From NCBI GenBank assembly GCA_023277325.1, contig JALRIQ010000026.1, positions 1 through 13,912 of the forward strand: DNA of 13,912 nucleotides, read 5' to 3'. Positions 1 to 7,100 of this stretch are shown in pieces (within the stretch, counting starts at the first letter, position 1; the number at the start of each line of letters is the position of its first letter). A model generated the notes under the pieces. The model was not told where the DNA came from, did no database searches, and saw only the letters and a list, made by a program, of their open reading frames with translations. Made by a program: the position numbers and the translations under genes. Source of the stretch: Bacteroidia bacterium. GTDB taxonomy: Bacteria > Bacteroidota > Bacteroidia > UBA8524.

Positions 1-939
1 TACACCTTGCTCCAAGGTATAGAGCAAAGCATTTTCAATTAAGGCAGCTTGTTCGCTATGTCCTAGGTGACGAAGCATCATCAAACCACTCAAAAGCAAT
101 GAGGTTGGATTTGCAATATTTTTTCCAGCGATATCAGGTGCTGTACCATGAACTGCTTCGAAGATGCAAACATTATCACCGATGTTTGAAGAGGGAGCGA
201 AACCAAGTCCGCCAACTAATCCGGCACAAAGGTCAGAAACGATATCTCCTTGTAGGTTTGGCAATACAACTACCTGGAAGCGGTCTGGCATAGATACCAG
301 CTTCATGCAAAGGTCATCAACAATGATATCTGATGCCTCAATCTCTGGGTAGTCTTTCGCAACTTCGTAGAAAGTTTCGAGGAAAAGACCATCCGTCAAT
401 TTCATGATATTGGCCTTATGTCCGCAAGCCACTTTTTTAAAGCCTTCTTTGCGGGCCATTTCAAAGGCGAAACGATGTACTTGCTCAGAACCTTTTCTCG
501 TGATAAAACGACGGCAGATGGCTACGTCGTGTGAGTTCATATGCTCGATACCACCGTAAGTGTCTTCAATATTTTCACGAACGATAGTGATATCGATAGG
601 AATTCCTGCTTTGCTGTAAACCGTATCAACGCCTTTTAAAGTTTGGAAGTGACGACGGTTTGCATAGGTTGTCCATGTTTTGCGTGCAGTAACATTGATG
701 CTTTTCATTCCCTTACCCTTTGGAGTTTCCATAGGGCCTTTGAAAAGGATGGTATTGCCTTCAATGCTGTCTTTCGCCTGGGGAGTCATTCCACTATTAA
801 ATCCTTGAAGGAAATAGTCTTTACCCATTTCAACGAAATCATACTCGAGGGGAACTTTTGCGGCATCAAAAATTTGAAGGACTGCGTCCATAATTTCTTC
901 TCCGATACCATCTCCTTTTGCAACTGAAATTTTTGTCAT
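1..939 (-). CDS. icd: Isocitrate dehydrogenase, Thermus-type, likely NAD+-dependent (partial, C-terminus off window)
   Basis: This TCA-cycle enzyme oxidatively decarboxylates isocitrate to 2-oxoglutarate in the cytoplasm. The first 313 residues are present and the left edge cuts the rest; Thermus-type enzymes are near 480-500 residues, so roughly a third is missing. Visible signatures are the N-terminal GDGIG (9-13), the substrate loop S80-I-N82-V-T-A-R86 with R96, REN-ED-Y (R121-Y128), HKANIMK with K175, the metal-site GDIVSD (D232, D236), and HGTAP (264-268). The run to residue 313 (IENALLYTLE) resembles the Thermus thermophilus enzyme more than E. coli Icd. The residues after HGTAP are D269, I270 and, further on, A276. 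These occupy the places of K344, Y345 and V351 of E. coli Icd and are the residues typical of NAD+-using enzymes. S80 matches the regulatory serine of E. coli Icd, but no kinase is seen here. The ATG at 939-937 is the natural family start. The gene is divergent from the AlbA_2 gene and has its own promoter. Confidence 0.95.
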   Translation of the reverse strand, partial: MTKISVAKGDGIGEEIMDAVLQIFDAAKVPLEYDFVEMGKDYFLQGFNSGMTPQAKDSIEGNTILFKGPMETPKGKGMKSINVTARKTWTTYANRRHFQTLKGVDTVYSKAGIPIDITIVRENIEDTYGGIEHMNSHDVAICRRFITRKGSEQVHRFAFEMARKEGFKKVACGHKANIMKLTDGLFLETFYEVAKDYPEIEASDIIVDDLCMKLVSMPDRFQVVVLPNLQGDIVSDLCAGLVGGLGFAPSSNIGDNVCIFEAVHGTAPDIAGKNIANPTSLLLSGLMMLRHLGHSEQAALIENALLYTLEQGV

Positions 940-966
940 AATGATTACTGTATTGCCAAACGGCTG

Positions 967-974
967 CAAAGGTA
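967..974 (-). promoter_or_regulatory. Bacteroidota -7 promoter element for icd
   Basis: Read on the minus strand this is TACCTTTG, an exact match to the Bacteroidota -7 consensus TAnnTTTG. It would start transcription near 960, giving a leader of about 20 bases before the icd ATG. No convincing -33 TTTG box lies at the usual distance, so the call rests on the -7 element and its position. Confidence 0.6.
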
Positions 975-1030
975 CGATTTTCATGTGCTAATTCATGTAC
1001 CGACAAGGGAAAAAAGCCATGCATTTCCTC

Positions 1031-1038
1031 CATATTTG
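1031..1038 (+). promoter_or_regulatory. Weak -7-like element before the AlbA_2 gene
   Basis: CATATTTG differs from TAnnTTTG only at the first base. If used, transcription would begin near 1043 and the palindrome at 1054-1066 would lie just downstream of the start, a position where a bound protein could block transcription. This is the best candidate in the gap, but a one-mismatch 8-mer is weak evidence. Confidence 0.25.
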
Positions 1039-1053
1039 CGCGTATATTTTAAG

Positions 1054-1066
1054 CTTTCGACGAAAG
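1054..1066 (+). promoter_or_regulatory. Perfect palindrome, putative operator (copy 1)
   Basis: CTTTCGACGAAAG is a perfect 6-1-6 inverted repeat in the divergent icd/AlbA_2 intergenic region, ending 26 bases before the AlbA_2 ATG. With a one-base centre it cannot form a normal RNA hairpin, so a protein-binding DNA site is more likely. A second copy sharing 12 of 13 bases when reverse-complemented lies at 1722-1734, after the same gene. Confidence 0.45.
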
Positions 1067-1092
1067 GAACCTATTCGTTTTGATAATTTACC

Positions 1093-1716
1093 ATGCATCC
1101 AATTCGCGCACTAATTCAACAGGGGGAGCACGATCAGCTCGATTTTAAACAGGAGATAAGCAGTGCAATAAAAATAGCAAAGACCATGGTGTCTTTTGCC
1201 AATCATAAAGGGGGCAAACTATTGGTTGGTATTCGGGATAACGGTGCAGTGGCCGGAGTGCGAAGTGAGGATGAAAAATACATGCTCGAAACAGCTGCAG
1301 CATTTTTTTGCAAGCCAGAAATTCCCTTGGAAATCAAAGAGTGGGATTTAGAAGGAAAAACTGTTTTGGAGGTGATCGTACCGAGTGGTCCTGATAAACC
1401 CTATTCTGCACTGGGCGATGATAAAAAGTGGTGGGTGTATATTCGTGTTAAGGACAAAAGTCTCTTGGCCAGCAAAGTAGTGGTCGACGTATTGCGCAGG
1501 TCGCAAAGTGACAAAGATGAGCTTATTGAGTATGGGCATAATGAAAAAGCGCTTATCGATTACCTGAAAAAAAATGAGCGCATAACAATCCAAGGGTTTT
1601 GTAAGCTCGTAAACATTTCTAAACGACGAGCGAATCGCATTTTGGTAAAATTAATCGGAGCAGGCATCATACGCTCCCATCAAACTGAGAAAATTGAGCA
1701 TTATACTTTAAGTTAA
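1093..1716 (+). CDS. AlbA_2 (Schlafen AlbA-like) domain protein with C-terminal winged helix, putative regulator
   Basis: The 207-residue cytoplasmic protein has two parts. Residues about 8-125 form an AlbA_2 domain (PF04326 family), shown by the E-x-x-x-L-D-F-K motif (12-19), the alternating helix K-T-M-V-S-F-A-N followed by H-K-G-G-K-L-L-V-G-I, and a D-N-G-A-V-A-G-V turn. Residues about 148-207 look like a winged helix-turn-helix: a first helix (NEKALIDYLKKN), then a GFCKLVNISKRRANRILVKL stretch, then a wing ending GAGIIRS. AlbA_2 proteins with such tails are usually annotated as putative nucleic-acid-binding or ATP-binding regulators, and no reaction is established. The gene is divergent from icd and 82 bases upstream of the DUF6089 gene. 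Matching palindromes on both sides suggest autoregulation (inference). Length is short but complete for the compact two-domain form. I do not recognise a specific gene name. Confidence 0.85.
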   Translation: MHPIRALIQQGEHDQLDFKQEISSAIKIAKTMVSFANHKGGKLLVGIRDNGAVAGVRSEDEKYMLETAAAFFCKPEIPLEIKEWDLEGKTVLEVIVPSGPDKPYSALGDDKKWWVYIRVKDKSLLASKVVVDVLRRSQSDKDELIEYGHNEKALIDYLKKNERITIQGFCKLVNISKRRANRILVKLIGAGIIRSHQTEKIEHYTLS

Positions 1717-1721
1717 AGCCA

Positions 1722-1734
1722 CTTTCGTCGAAAA
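1722..1734 (-). promoter_or_regulatory. Palindrome, putative operator (copy 2)
   Basis: CTTTCGTCGAAAA contains the perfect inverted repeat TTTCG-T-CGAAA (1723-1733). Its reverse complement matches 12 of the 13 bases of the copy at 1054-1066. It begins 6 bases after the AlbA_2 stop codon, and its centre is 21 bases upstream of the -7 element of the DUF6089 gene. It therefore overlaps the place where a -33 box would be, as expected for a repressor or activator site. Confidence 0.45.
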
Positions 1735-1748
1735 TAAATAGCTTTTGG

Positions 1749-1756
1749 TATCTTTG
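1749..1756 (+). promoter_or_regulatory. Bacteroidota -7 promoter element for the DUF6089 gene
   Basis: TATCTTTG is an exact match to TAnnTTTG. It predicts a transcription start near 1762 and a leader of about 37 bases. Upstream, TTTCG at 1723-1727, inside the palindrome, is the only -33-like sequence at roughly the right distance. Confidence 0.6.
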
Positions 1757-1798
1757 ATAGAGAACCGAAGGTCGATTAAAATAAAAAGTGAGGTATAC

Positions 1799-2707
1799 AT
1801 GAAAAAGGGGATTTTTCTCGTACTGATGCTTTTGCCTTTGCTCACCATCGCACAAAGCAGGCAAGCAAGGTTGGAGCTCGTAGCGATGGGTGGCGTTTCC
1901 GCATATTCAGGAGATGTTGGGGGCAATCAAACGAAGTTTTTAAGTGACTACACGGAGAATTTAGGCCCTGCTGCTGGTATGGGTCTGCGCCTTCATGTTA
2001 CCAATTTCATGGCCATAAGAGGGAATTTTAATTATGCCATGATCAGTGGTTCAGATAGTTTATCCGGACAAATAGGGCGTAAAGAAAGAAATTTGAGTTT
2101 CCGTTCCCCGATATATGAAGGCTCATTTTTGTTTGAAATCAGCTTGTTCAACTGGCAGCATCTTGCTGGTGAAAAAGTAAATAGCACCCGGGGTGGAAGA
2201 GCCAACCTCTATGTTTTTGGTGGAATGTCGTTTTTCAGCTTTAAACCGCAAGCTTACTATCAAGGGCGTTGGTACGATTTGCAGCCTCTCGGAACCGAAG
2301 GGCAAGGCATTAAGCCCGTTACCCCAAAATATGAATTGACCTCAACGGCTTTGATAGGTGGTTTTGGCTACCGTTACCTGCTTGGCGGTCGCTGGTCATT
2401 GGGTATTGAAGCCGGAATGCGAAAGACCAATACGGATTATCTGGATGATGTCAGCAAAGAATATTGGGACAATGGACAAATCGCAGCGACCTATGGCGAT
2501 TTAGCAGCGATTTTGGCTGACCGCAGTGTCGATTCTGAAGGCAATGAATATACCCGCCCAGGAGGTTCTCAGCGTGGAAGTTCCAAGGTAAAAGATTACT
2601 TTGGTTTCTTTCAGTTGACTTTAGCTGTGAAGCTGGGTAAAGATGGTAACTCGAGCCAATACGGAGGAAAACGATTCAAAACAAGAAGTCGCTGTTTCCA
2701 ATTCTAA
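1799..2707 (+). CDS. DUF6089-type outer-membrane beta-barrel protein
   Basis: This 302-residue secreted protein has a Sec signal peptide at 1-19 (M-K-K, then the hydrophobic run IFLVLMLLPLLTIA, cleavage near A-Q-S). The mature part starts directly with barrel strands and the A-Y-S-G-D-V-G-G motif, which resembles the YxGDL turn of the Bacteroidota DUF6089 family. Alternating hydrophobic and glycine-aromatic strands follow (for example NLYVFGGMSFFSF, ALIGGFGYRYLLG, SLGIEAGMRK), ending in DYFGFFQLTLAVKLG and a short basic tail. Its function is unknown. It probably spans the outer membrane as a small barrel. The ATG at 1799 is chosen over an in-frame TTG at 1745 because the signal peptide begins exactly there, a purine-rich AAGTGAGG lies 5 bases before it, and the -7 promoter element overlaps the upstream region. 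Only 30 bases separate it from purQ, so co-transcription is possible. Confidence 0.85.
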   Translation: MKKGIFLVLMLLPLLTIAQSRQARLELVAMGGVSAYSGDVGGNQTKFLSDYTENLGPAAGMGLRLHVTNFMAIRGNFNYAMISGSDSLSGQIGRKERNLSFRSPIYEGSFLFEISLFNWQHLAGEKVNSTRGGRANLYVFGGMSFFSFKPQAYYQGRWYDLQPLGTEGQGIKPVTPKYELTSTALIGGFGYRYLLGGRWSLGIEAGMRKTNTDYLDDVSKEYWDNGQIAATYGDLAAILADRSVDSEGNEYTRPGGSQRGSSKVKDYFGFFQLTLAVKLGKDGNSSQYGGKRFKTRSRCFQF

Positions 2708-2725
2708 AAATTCCACATCAAATTG

Positions 2726-2733
2726 TACTTTTG
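2726..2733 (+). promoter_or_regulatory. Bacteroidota -7 promoter element abutting the purQ start
   Basis: TACTTTTG matches TAnnTTTG exactly and ends only 4 bases before the purQ ATG at 2738. In this promoter class transcription begins a few bases downstream, so the start would fall at or next to the ATG, giving a leaderless or nearly leaderless mRNA. No clear -33 TTTG is visible upstream. Confidence 0.5.
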
Positions 2734-2737
2734 CTCC

Positions 2738-3430
2738 ATGAAATTTGGAGTAGTCGTTTTTCCAGGATCAAATTGTGATAAAGATCTTATCTGGGCAGTT
2801 GAAAGAGCTACAGGTTCGCCTGCGGTAGAGCTTTGGCATAAAGATACCGACTTGAAAGGCTGTGATTTTATATTTATTCCTGGAGGATTTTCTTATGGCG
2901 ACTACCTTAGAAGTGGCGCTATTGCTAAACTATCACCAATTATGGGTGCAATAAAAGATTTTACAGCCAATGGCGGATATGTGATGGGTATTTGCAACGG
3001 ATTCCAAATTTTATGCGAAAGCGGATTGCTTCCAGGGGCACTCCTTCGTAATAATTCCATGCGATTCATTTGCGAAAATGTCTACCTCAAACCAGCAAAT
3101 TCAAGTTTGTTGACCCAAGGCCTCAATAAAGATGAAGCGCTTAAAATTCCCATTGCGCATGGGGAAGGACGCTACTATATCGATGAGGAAGGATATAAAT
3201 CTTTGGTAGCCAACGACCAGATTTTGTTCCGCTACGCGACAGCTTCCGGAGAAATTACGGAATCAGCTAATCCAAATGGTTCTCTTGATAATATTGCTGG
3301 TGTTTGCAATGCAGGTAAAAATGTTTTTGGCATGATGCCGCATCCAGAGCGCGCTGCCGATGAGAATCTCTTCAATATGGATGGGATGAAAATCATCAAA
3401 AGCATCCTTCTCGCCGAAGCACAGGCTTAA
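2738..3430 (+). CDS. purQ: Phosphoribosylformylglycinamidine synthase, glutamine amidotransferase subunit PurQ
   Basis: PurQ hydrolyses glutamine and passes ammonia to PurL (with PurS) for the FGAR to FGAM step of purine synthesis in the cytoplasm. The 230 residues fit the small, stand-alone PurQ of the three-subunit enzyme, not the fused large PurL. Class I amidotransferase signatures are complete: PGSNCD (9-14), [14 protein letters not shown] (47-61), the nucleophile elbow GICNGFQIL with C86, AHGEG in the middle, and MMPHPERA with H202 and E204 as the rest of the triad. The ATG at 2738 gives the typical start [14 protein letters not shown]; an in-frame TTG five codons upstream would fall inside the -7 promoter element and is unlikely. 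No purS or purL is in the window, so the partner genes lie elsewhere. It is followed by a possible hairpin terminator and then ruvA. Confidence 0.97.
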   Translation: MKFGVVVFPGSNCDKDLIWAVERATGSPAVELWHKDTDLKGCDFIFIPGGFSYGDYLRSGAIAKLSPIMGAIKDFTANGGYVMGICNGFQILCESGLLPGALLRNNSMRFICENVYLKPANSSLLTQGLNKDEALKIPIAHGEGRYYIDEEGYKSLVANDQILFRYATASGEITESANPNGSLDNIAGVCNAGKNVFGMMPHPERAADENLFNMDGMKIIKSILLAEAQA

Positions 3431-3435
3431 GATTT

Positions 3436-3471
3436 TCTTTCGGAAAGATGAGTTTTATCTATCTTTCCTTT
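3436..3471 (+). terminator. Possible terminator or alternative hairpins after purQ
   Basis: GGAAAGAT (3442-3449) pairs perfectly with ATCTTTCC (3461-3468) around an 11-base loop and is followed by a pyrimidine-rich TTTCTTCCTC, so it could end the purQ transcript. The same GAAAGA can instead pair with TCTTT at 3436-3440 to form a smaller hairpin. The stem is A/T-rich and the tail is not a clean T-run, so termination is uncertain. Confidence 0.4.
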
Positions 3472-3490
3472 CTTCCTCAAGGGGATTTTA

Positions 3491-3498
3491 TATTTTCG
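3491..3498 (+). promoter_or_regulatory. Candidate -7 element for ruvA
   Basis: TATTTTCG fits TAnnTTTG with one mismatch and lies 17 bases before the ruvA ATG, a spacing like that of the other promoters in this window. The surrounding region is A/T-rich, so a chance match is possible. Confidence 0.35.
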
Positions 3499-3515
3499 CT
3501 CTTTTGTAAAATAGG

Positions 3516-4109
3516 ATGTACGCACATTTATCCGGTAAAGTAAGTTCAATAAACCCAACCATGGTGGTCATCGATTGCCAGGGAGTGGGCTACGAATTGC
3601 ATATTTCTCTTTATACCTACGAGCGTTTAAAAAATCTCCCTGAAGCCAAGGTTTATGCCCACCTCGCCGTGAAGGAAGACGCGCATACACTCTATGGTTT
3701 CTTCGATGAAGCCGAGCGAATGCTTTTCCGTCAATTAATCTCTGTTCAAGGTATTGGTGCATCGACGGCACGCATGATTTTGTCTTCAGTGCAACCTCAA
3801 GATTTGGTGGGTGCAATAATTCAAGGCAACGTTGCGTTATTGAAGGGCGTCAAAGGAGTAGGTCCAAAATCTGCTCAACGAATTGTTTTGGAGCTGCAGG
3901 ATAAAATGCAGAAACAAGATATGGAAGCCGGCTATTCCCTGGGTTTTGCTTCCGGAAACCGAAACAAAGAAGAGGCTATTGCAGCTCTTCTTATGCTCGG
4001 ATTTGCGAAGACAGCCGTAGAGAAGGTGGTGAGCAAGCTTTTGGATGCACCTGGCAATGATGAATTGGCAGTAGAAGAAATTATTAAACGTGCATTAAAA
4101 AATTTATAA
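3516..4109 (+). CDS. ruvA: Holliday junction branch migration protein RuvA
   Basis: RuvA binds four-way DNA junctions as a tetramer and loads the RuvB helicase for branch migration in recombinational repair. The 197-residue protein matches the family in length and order. An N-terminal OB-fold covers residues 1-62 (MYAHLSGKV, VVIDCQGVGYELHISL). Two helix-hairpin-helix motifs follow, ISVQGIGASTARMIL near 75-90 and GVKGVGPKSAQRIVLEL near 111-127. A C-terminal RuvB-contacting helical domain begins NKEEAIAALLMLGF near 150. The acidic pin region between OB-fold strands is represented by KEDAHTLYGF. No ruvB or ruvC is nearby. The gene is 39 bases upstream of sprA, in the same frame, and I recall a ruvA-sprA pairing in other Bacteroidota, so the two may be co-transcribed. 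Confidence 0.97.
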   Translation: MYAHLSGKVSSINPTMVVIDCQGVGYELHISLYTYERLKNLPEAKVYAHLAVKEDAHTLYGFFDEAERMLFRQLISVQGIGASTARMILSSVQPQDLVGAIIQGNVALLKGVKGVGPKSAQRIVLELQDKMQKQDMEAGYSLGFASGNRNKEEAIAALLMLGFAKTAVEKVVSKLLDAPGNDELAVEEIIKRALKNL

Positions 4110-4148
4110 GCCTATCGACCGACTACTACTAGATTAAAAAGAGAAAAT

Positions 4149-7100
4149 TTGACTATCAAAACGCTGTCTGGTCTGTTCGCTTCGGTGATACTGTCGGGGA
4201 TTTTATTTGCCCTAACGGCAAGTCCCGAGCCAGCCTACGATTATTTTCCTTACTACTCTTTTGTTGGTCCTGGCGACAGTTCGGGCAAGAAGGATTCGCT
4301 TGCCAAAGATTCGCTGAATCTGCGCTATCCGATTCAGGATAATCCGCTGTATGGGGATAAGCCTATCAATAACCTCGACTTTGAAGATCCTCCGGCAATA
4401 CGCACAGAGACCTACTTCGATACAACAGACGGAACCTATAAAACTCGGCAGATAGTTGGAGGTGAAGAATACCGCCCAACAGAAACAAAATCTTTTGATG
4501 AATACCTGAAAGAAGTTCAAAAGAACGAAACTCAGGATTATTTCCGCCAGCGTTCCAATGCCAATAGCTTTGTTCGTGGTGGTGGATTGATTCCTACCAT
4601 TAAAGTTGGCCCTAAAGTATTTGATAAAATCTTCGGAGGAGGAACCATCGATGTTCGTCCGCAAGGATCTGCAGAACTTACCTTCGGATGGAATTATAAT
4701 GTGGTAAGAAACCCGGCATTTACAGCGCGTCAGCAGCGGAATGGCCAATTCGACTTCAAGCAGAAAATTCAAATCAACCTTACCGGTTCTATCGGTGAGC
4801 GTTTGAAAATTGCCGCCAACTACGATACCGAGGCCACCTTCGATTTCGAGAACCAGATGAAATTGAACTGGGCAGGAAAAGAAGATGATATCATTCAGGC
4901 GGTGGAATTAGGAAACGTAAGCTTGCCGCTGAACTCCAGCTTGATTAACCCAGGGCAATCGCTCTTCGGACTAAAAACCAAAATGCAGTTTGGTAAAGTC
5001 TCGGTTACCTCTATCTTTACCCAACAACGCGGACAGTCGACTTCAACCCAGGTTACTGGGGGTGCTCAGGTTACCAAATTTGATATTCAGGCCGACAATT
5101 ACGATGTAAATCGTCACTTTTTCCTTTCGCATTATTTCGCGGATAACTACGACAATTGGCTTTCTAATTTGCCAACGATTCAGTCGCCTGTAATTATCAA
5201 CCGTATCGAAGTTTGGGTAACCAACCGCTCTAAAGATGTAAGCACTACCCGCGACGTGGTAGGGTATATGGATCTTGGTGATGGATCACCGCATAATTCA
5301 CGCTGGGGAAATTCTCCAACAGCACGTCCTGACAATCAGGCGAATGCACTTTATGAAACGGTAGCCAATGGCCCAGGTTCTCAGCAAGTGCGCTCTTCCT
5401 TCACCACCGTACAAACTTTAGAGAGTGGGACTTTTGCCCTCGATAAAATTGAAGACTTTCAATACCTGTCGAATGCCAGATTGCTCAATGCGAATGAATT
5501 TACCTTTCACCGCCAATTGGGTTATATCTCCCTCAATACAGCGCTGAATAACGACGAGGTGCTTTGTGTGGCCTATGAGTATACCATCAACGGTGTAGCC
5601 TATCAAGTAGGTGAATTTGCCGTGGATGTGCCAGATGATCAGGCTAACCCAAAAATTCTGAACCTGAAGTTGCTCAAAGGAGCGACCATCACCACAAATC
5701 TTCCAATTTGGGATTTGATGATGAAAAACGTGTACTCTCTGGGTGCATTTAATGTGCAGGAAGACAAGTTTTACCTCGATGTAGTTTATGCGGATGACCT
5801 TTCAGGAGCTGACTATACCTATCTCCCCGTACAAAATGAACCCATTGTAGGCACCAATGTATTGATTCGTACACTTGGTCTGGATAATATTAACGTGCAG
5901 GGAGAGCCCACGCCCGATGGGGTTTTTGACTTCATTCCTGGGTTAACCATTTACCCCACTAATGGGCGAATTGTGTTCCCTGTCAGAGAGCCGTTTGGTT
6001 CTTATTTGAATAAGAAACTGACCCAGGTAAATAACCAGGAGAAGTATGTTTATCAGGAACTGTATGACTCTACCAAATGGTTGGCGCAGCAGGTAGTTTT
6101 AAAGAATAAGTTTTTCCTCCGTGGTAGCTTCCAAAGCAGCACGAATAATGAAATTTCGCTGAATGCCTTCAACGTTCCTCAGGGTTCTGTTCGGGTTACG
6201 GCGAATGGAACACCATTGACGGAAGGAACGGATTATTTGGTCGACTACACGCTTGGAAAGGTTACCATCCTGAATACGGGTATCCTGGAGTCAGGAGCAG
6301 TAATTGATGTTTCCTCCGAAAATACCAGCATGTTCAATGTGCAGCAAAAAACCGTGGTGGGTACCCGGGTAGATTATGCAGTGAACAAAGACCTTCTTTT
6401 GGGAGCAACGGTAATGCACCTCTGGGAGCGTCCATTAACTCCAAAGGTAAATATTGGAGATGAGCCGCTTTTGAATACCATCGTAGGATTCGATGGGGCT
6501 TATAAAACGGAATCCCGTTGGCTCACAAAAATGGTGGATTACCTGCCTTTTATTGAAACTAAGGAGATATCCACGTTAACGATATCAGGAGAATATGCGC
6601 AATTATTCCCACACCAGCCAAAGACCATTGGCGAACGGGGTACTTCTTTTATCGATGACTTCGAAGGATCAGAAACACCTTTCGACATGCGCTTAGGAAA
6701 CAATTGGTTCCTCGCTTCCACGCCTGAAGGTCAGCCGGATATTTTTCCTGAAGGAAATCTTCTCGGAGTGGCCGCCGGAGCTAAAAGGGCCAAATTGGCT
6801 TGGTATACCATCGACCCAATTTTTCAAAGAAATATGGCGAATACGCAGCCAGCTACTCCGCCGCACCTTCAGAATAATACGGCAAGTTCTTCGAACCATT
6901 ATACCCGTATTATCCAGCAGAATGAGGTGTTCCCGAATAAGCAGCTGCAGAACATGGCGCCTCAGAATTTGCCAACCTTGGACCTGGCCTATTACCCAAA
7001 TGAGCGTGGTCCGTATAATTATTCGCCAGATAACCTGAATCCCAACGGAACTTTCAATAATCCAGAACAAAATTGGGCAGGTATTCAAAGACGAATTGAA

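Noticed and set aside
373-383. TTTCGAGGAAA, another one-mismatch copy of the putative operator
   Set aside because: It is inside icd coding sequence, is not a palindrome and is far from any promoter.
828-838. TTTCAACGAAA, a one-mismatch copy of the putative operator
   Set aside because: It lies inside conserved icd coding sequence and breaks the palindrome, so chance is the simplest explanation.
643-927. 94-codon plus-strand open frame
   Set aside because: It is antisense to conserved isocitrate dehydrogenase sequence, including the substrate-binding loop.
1745-1798. Upstream TTG start for the DUF6089 gene
   Set aside because: It would bury the signal peptide behind 18 polar residues and overlaps the -7 promoter element.
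2723-2737. Upstream TTG start for purQ
   Set aside because: The added residues do not belong to the family start and the codons overlap the -7 element. The ATG gives the standard PurQ N-terminus.
4212-4772. 186-codon open frame on the minus strand inside sprA
   Set aside because: It is fully antisense to the conserved N-terminal SprA block, its translation looks like no family, and sprA has clear coding character there.
6693-7088. 131-codon minus-strand open frame in sprA
   Set aside because: It is an antisense shadow of the SprA region following the GERGTSFIDDFEGS motif, with no start signals or recognisable domain.
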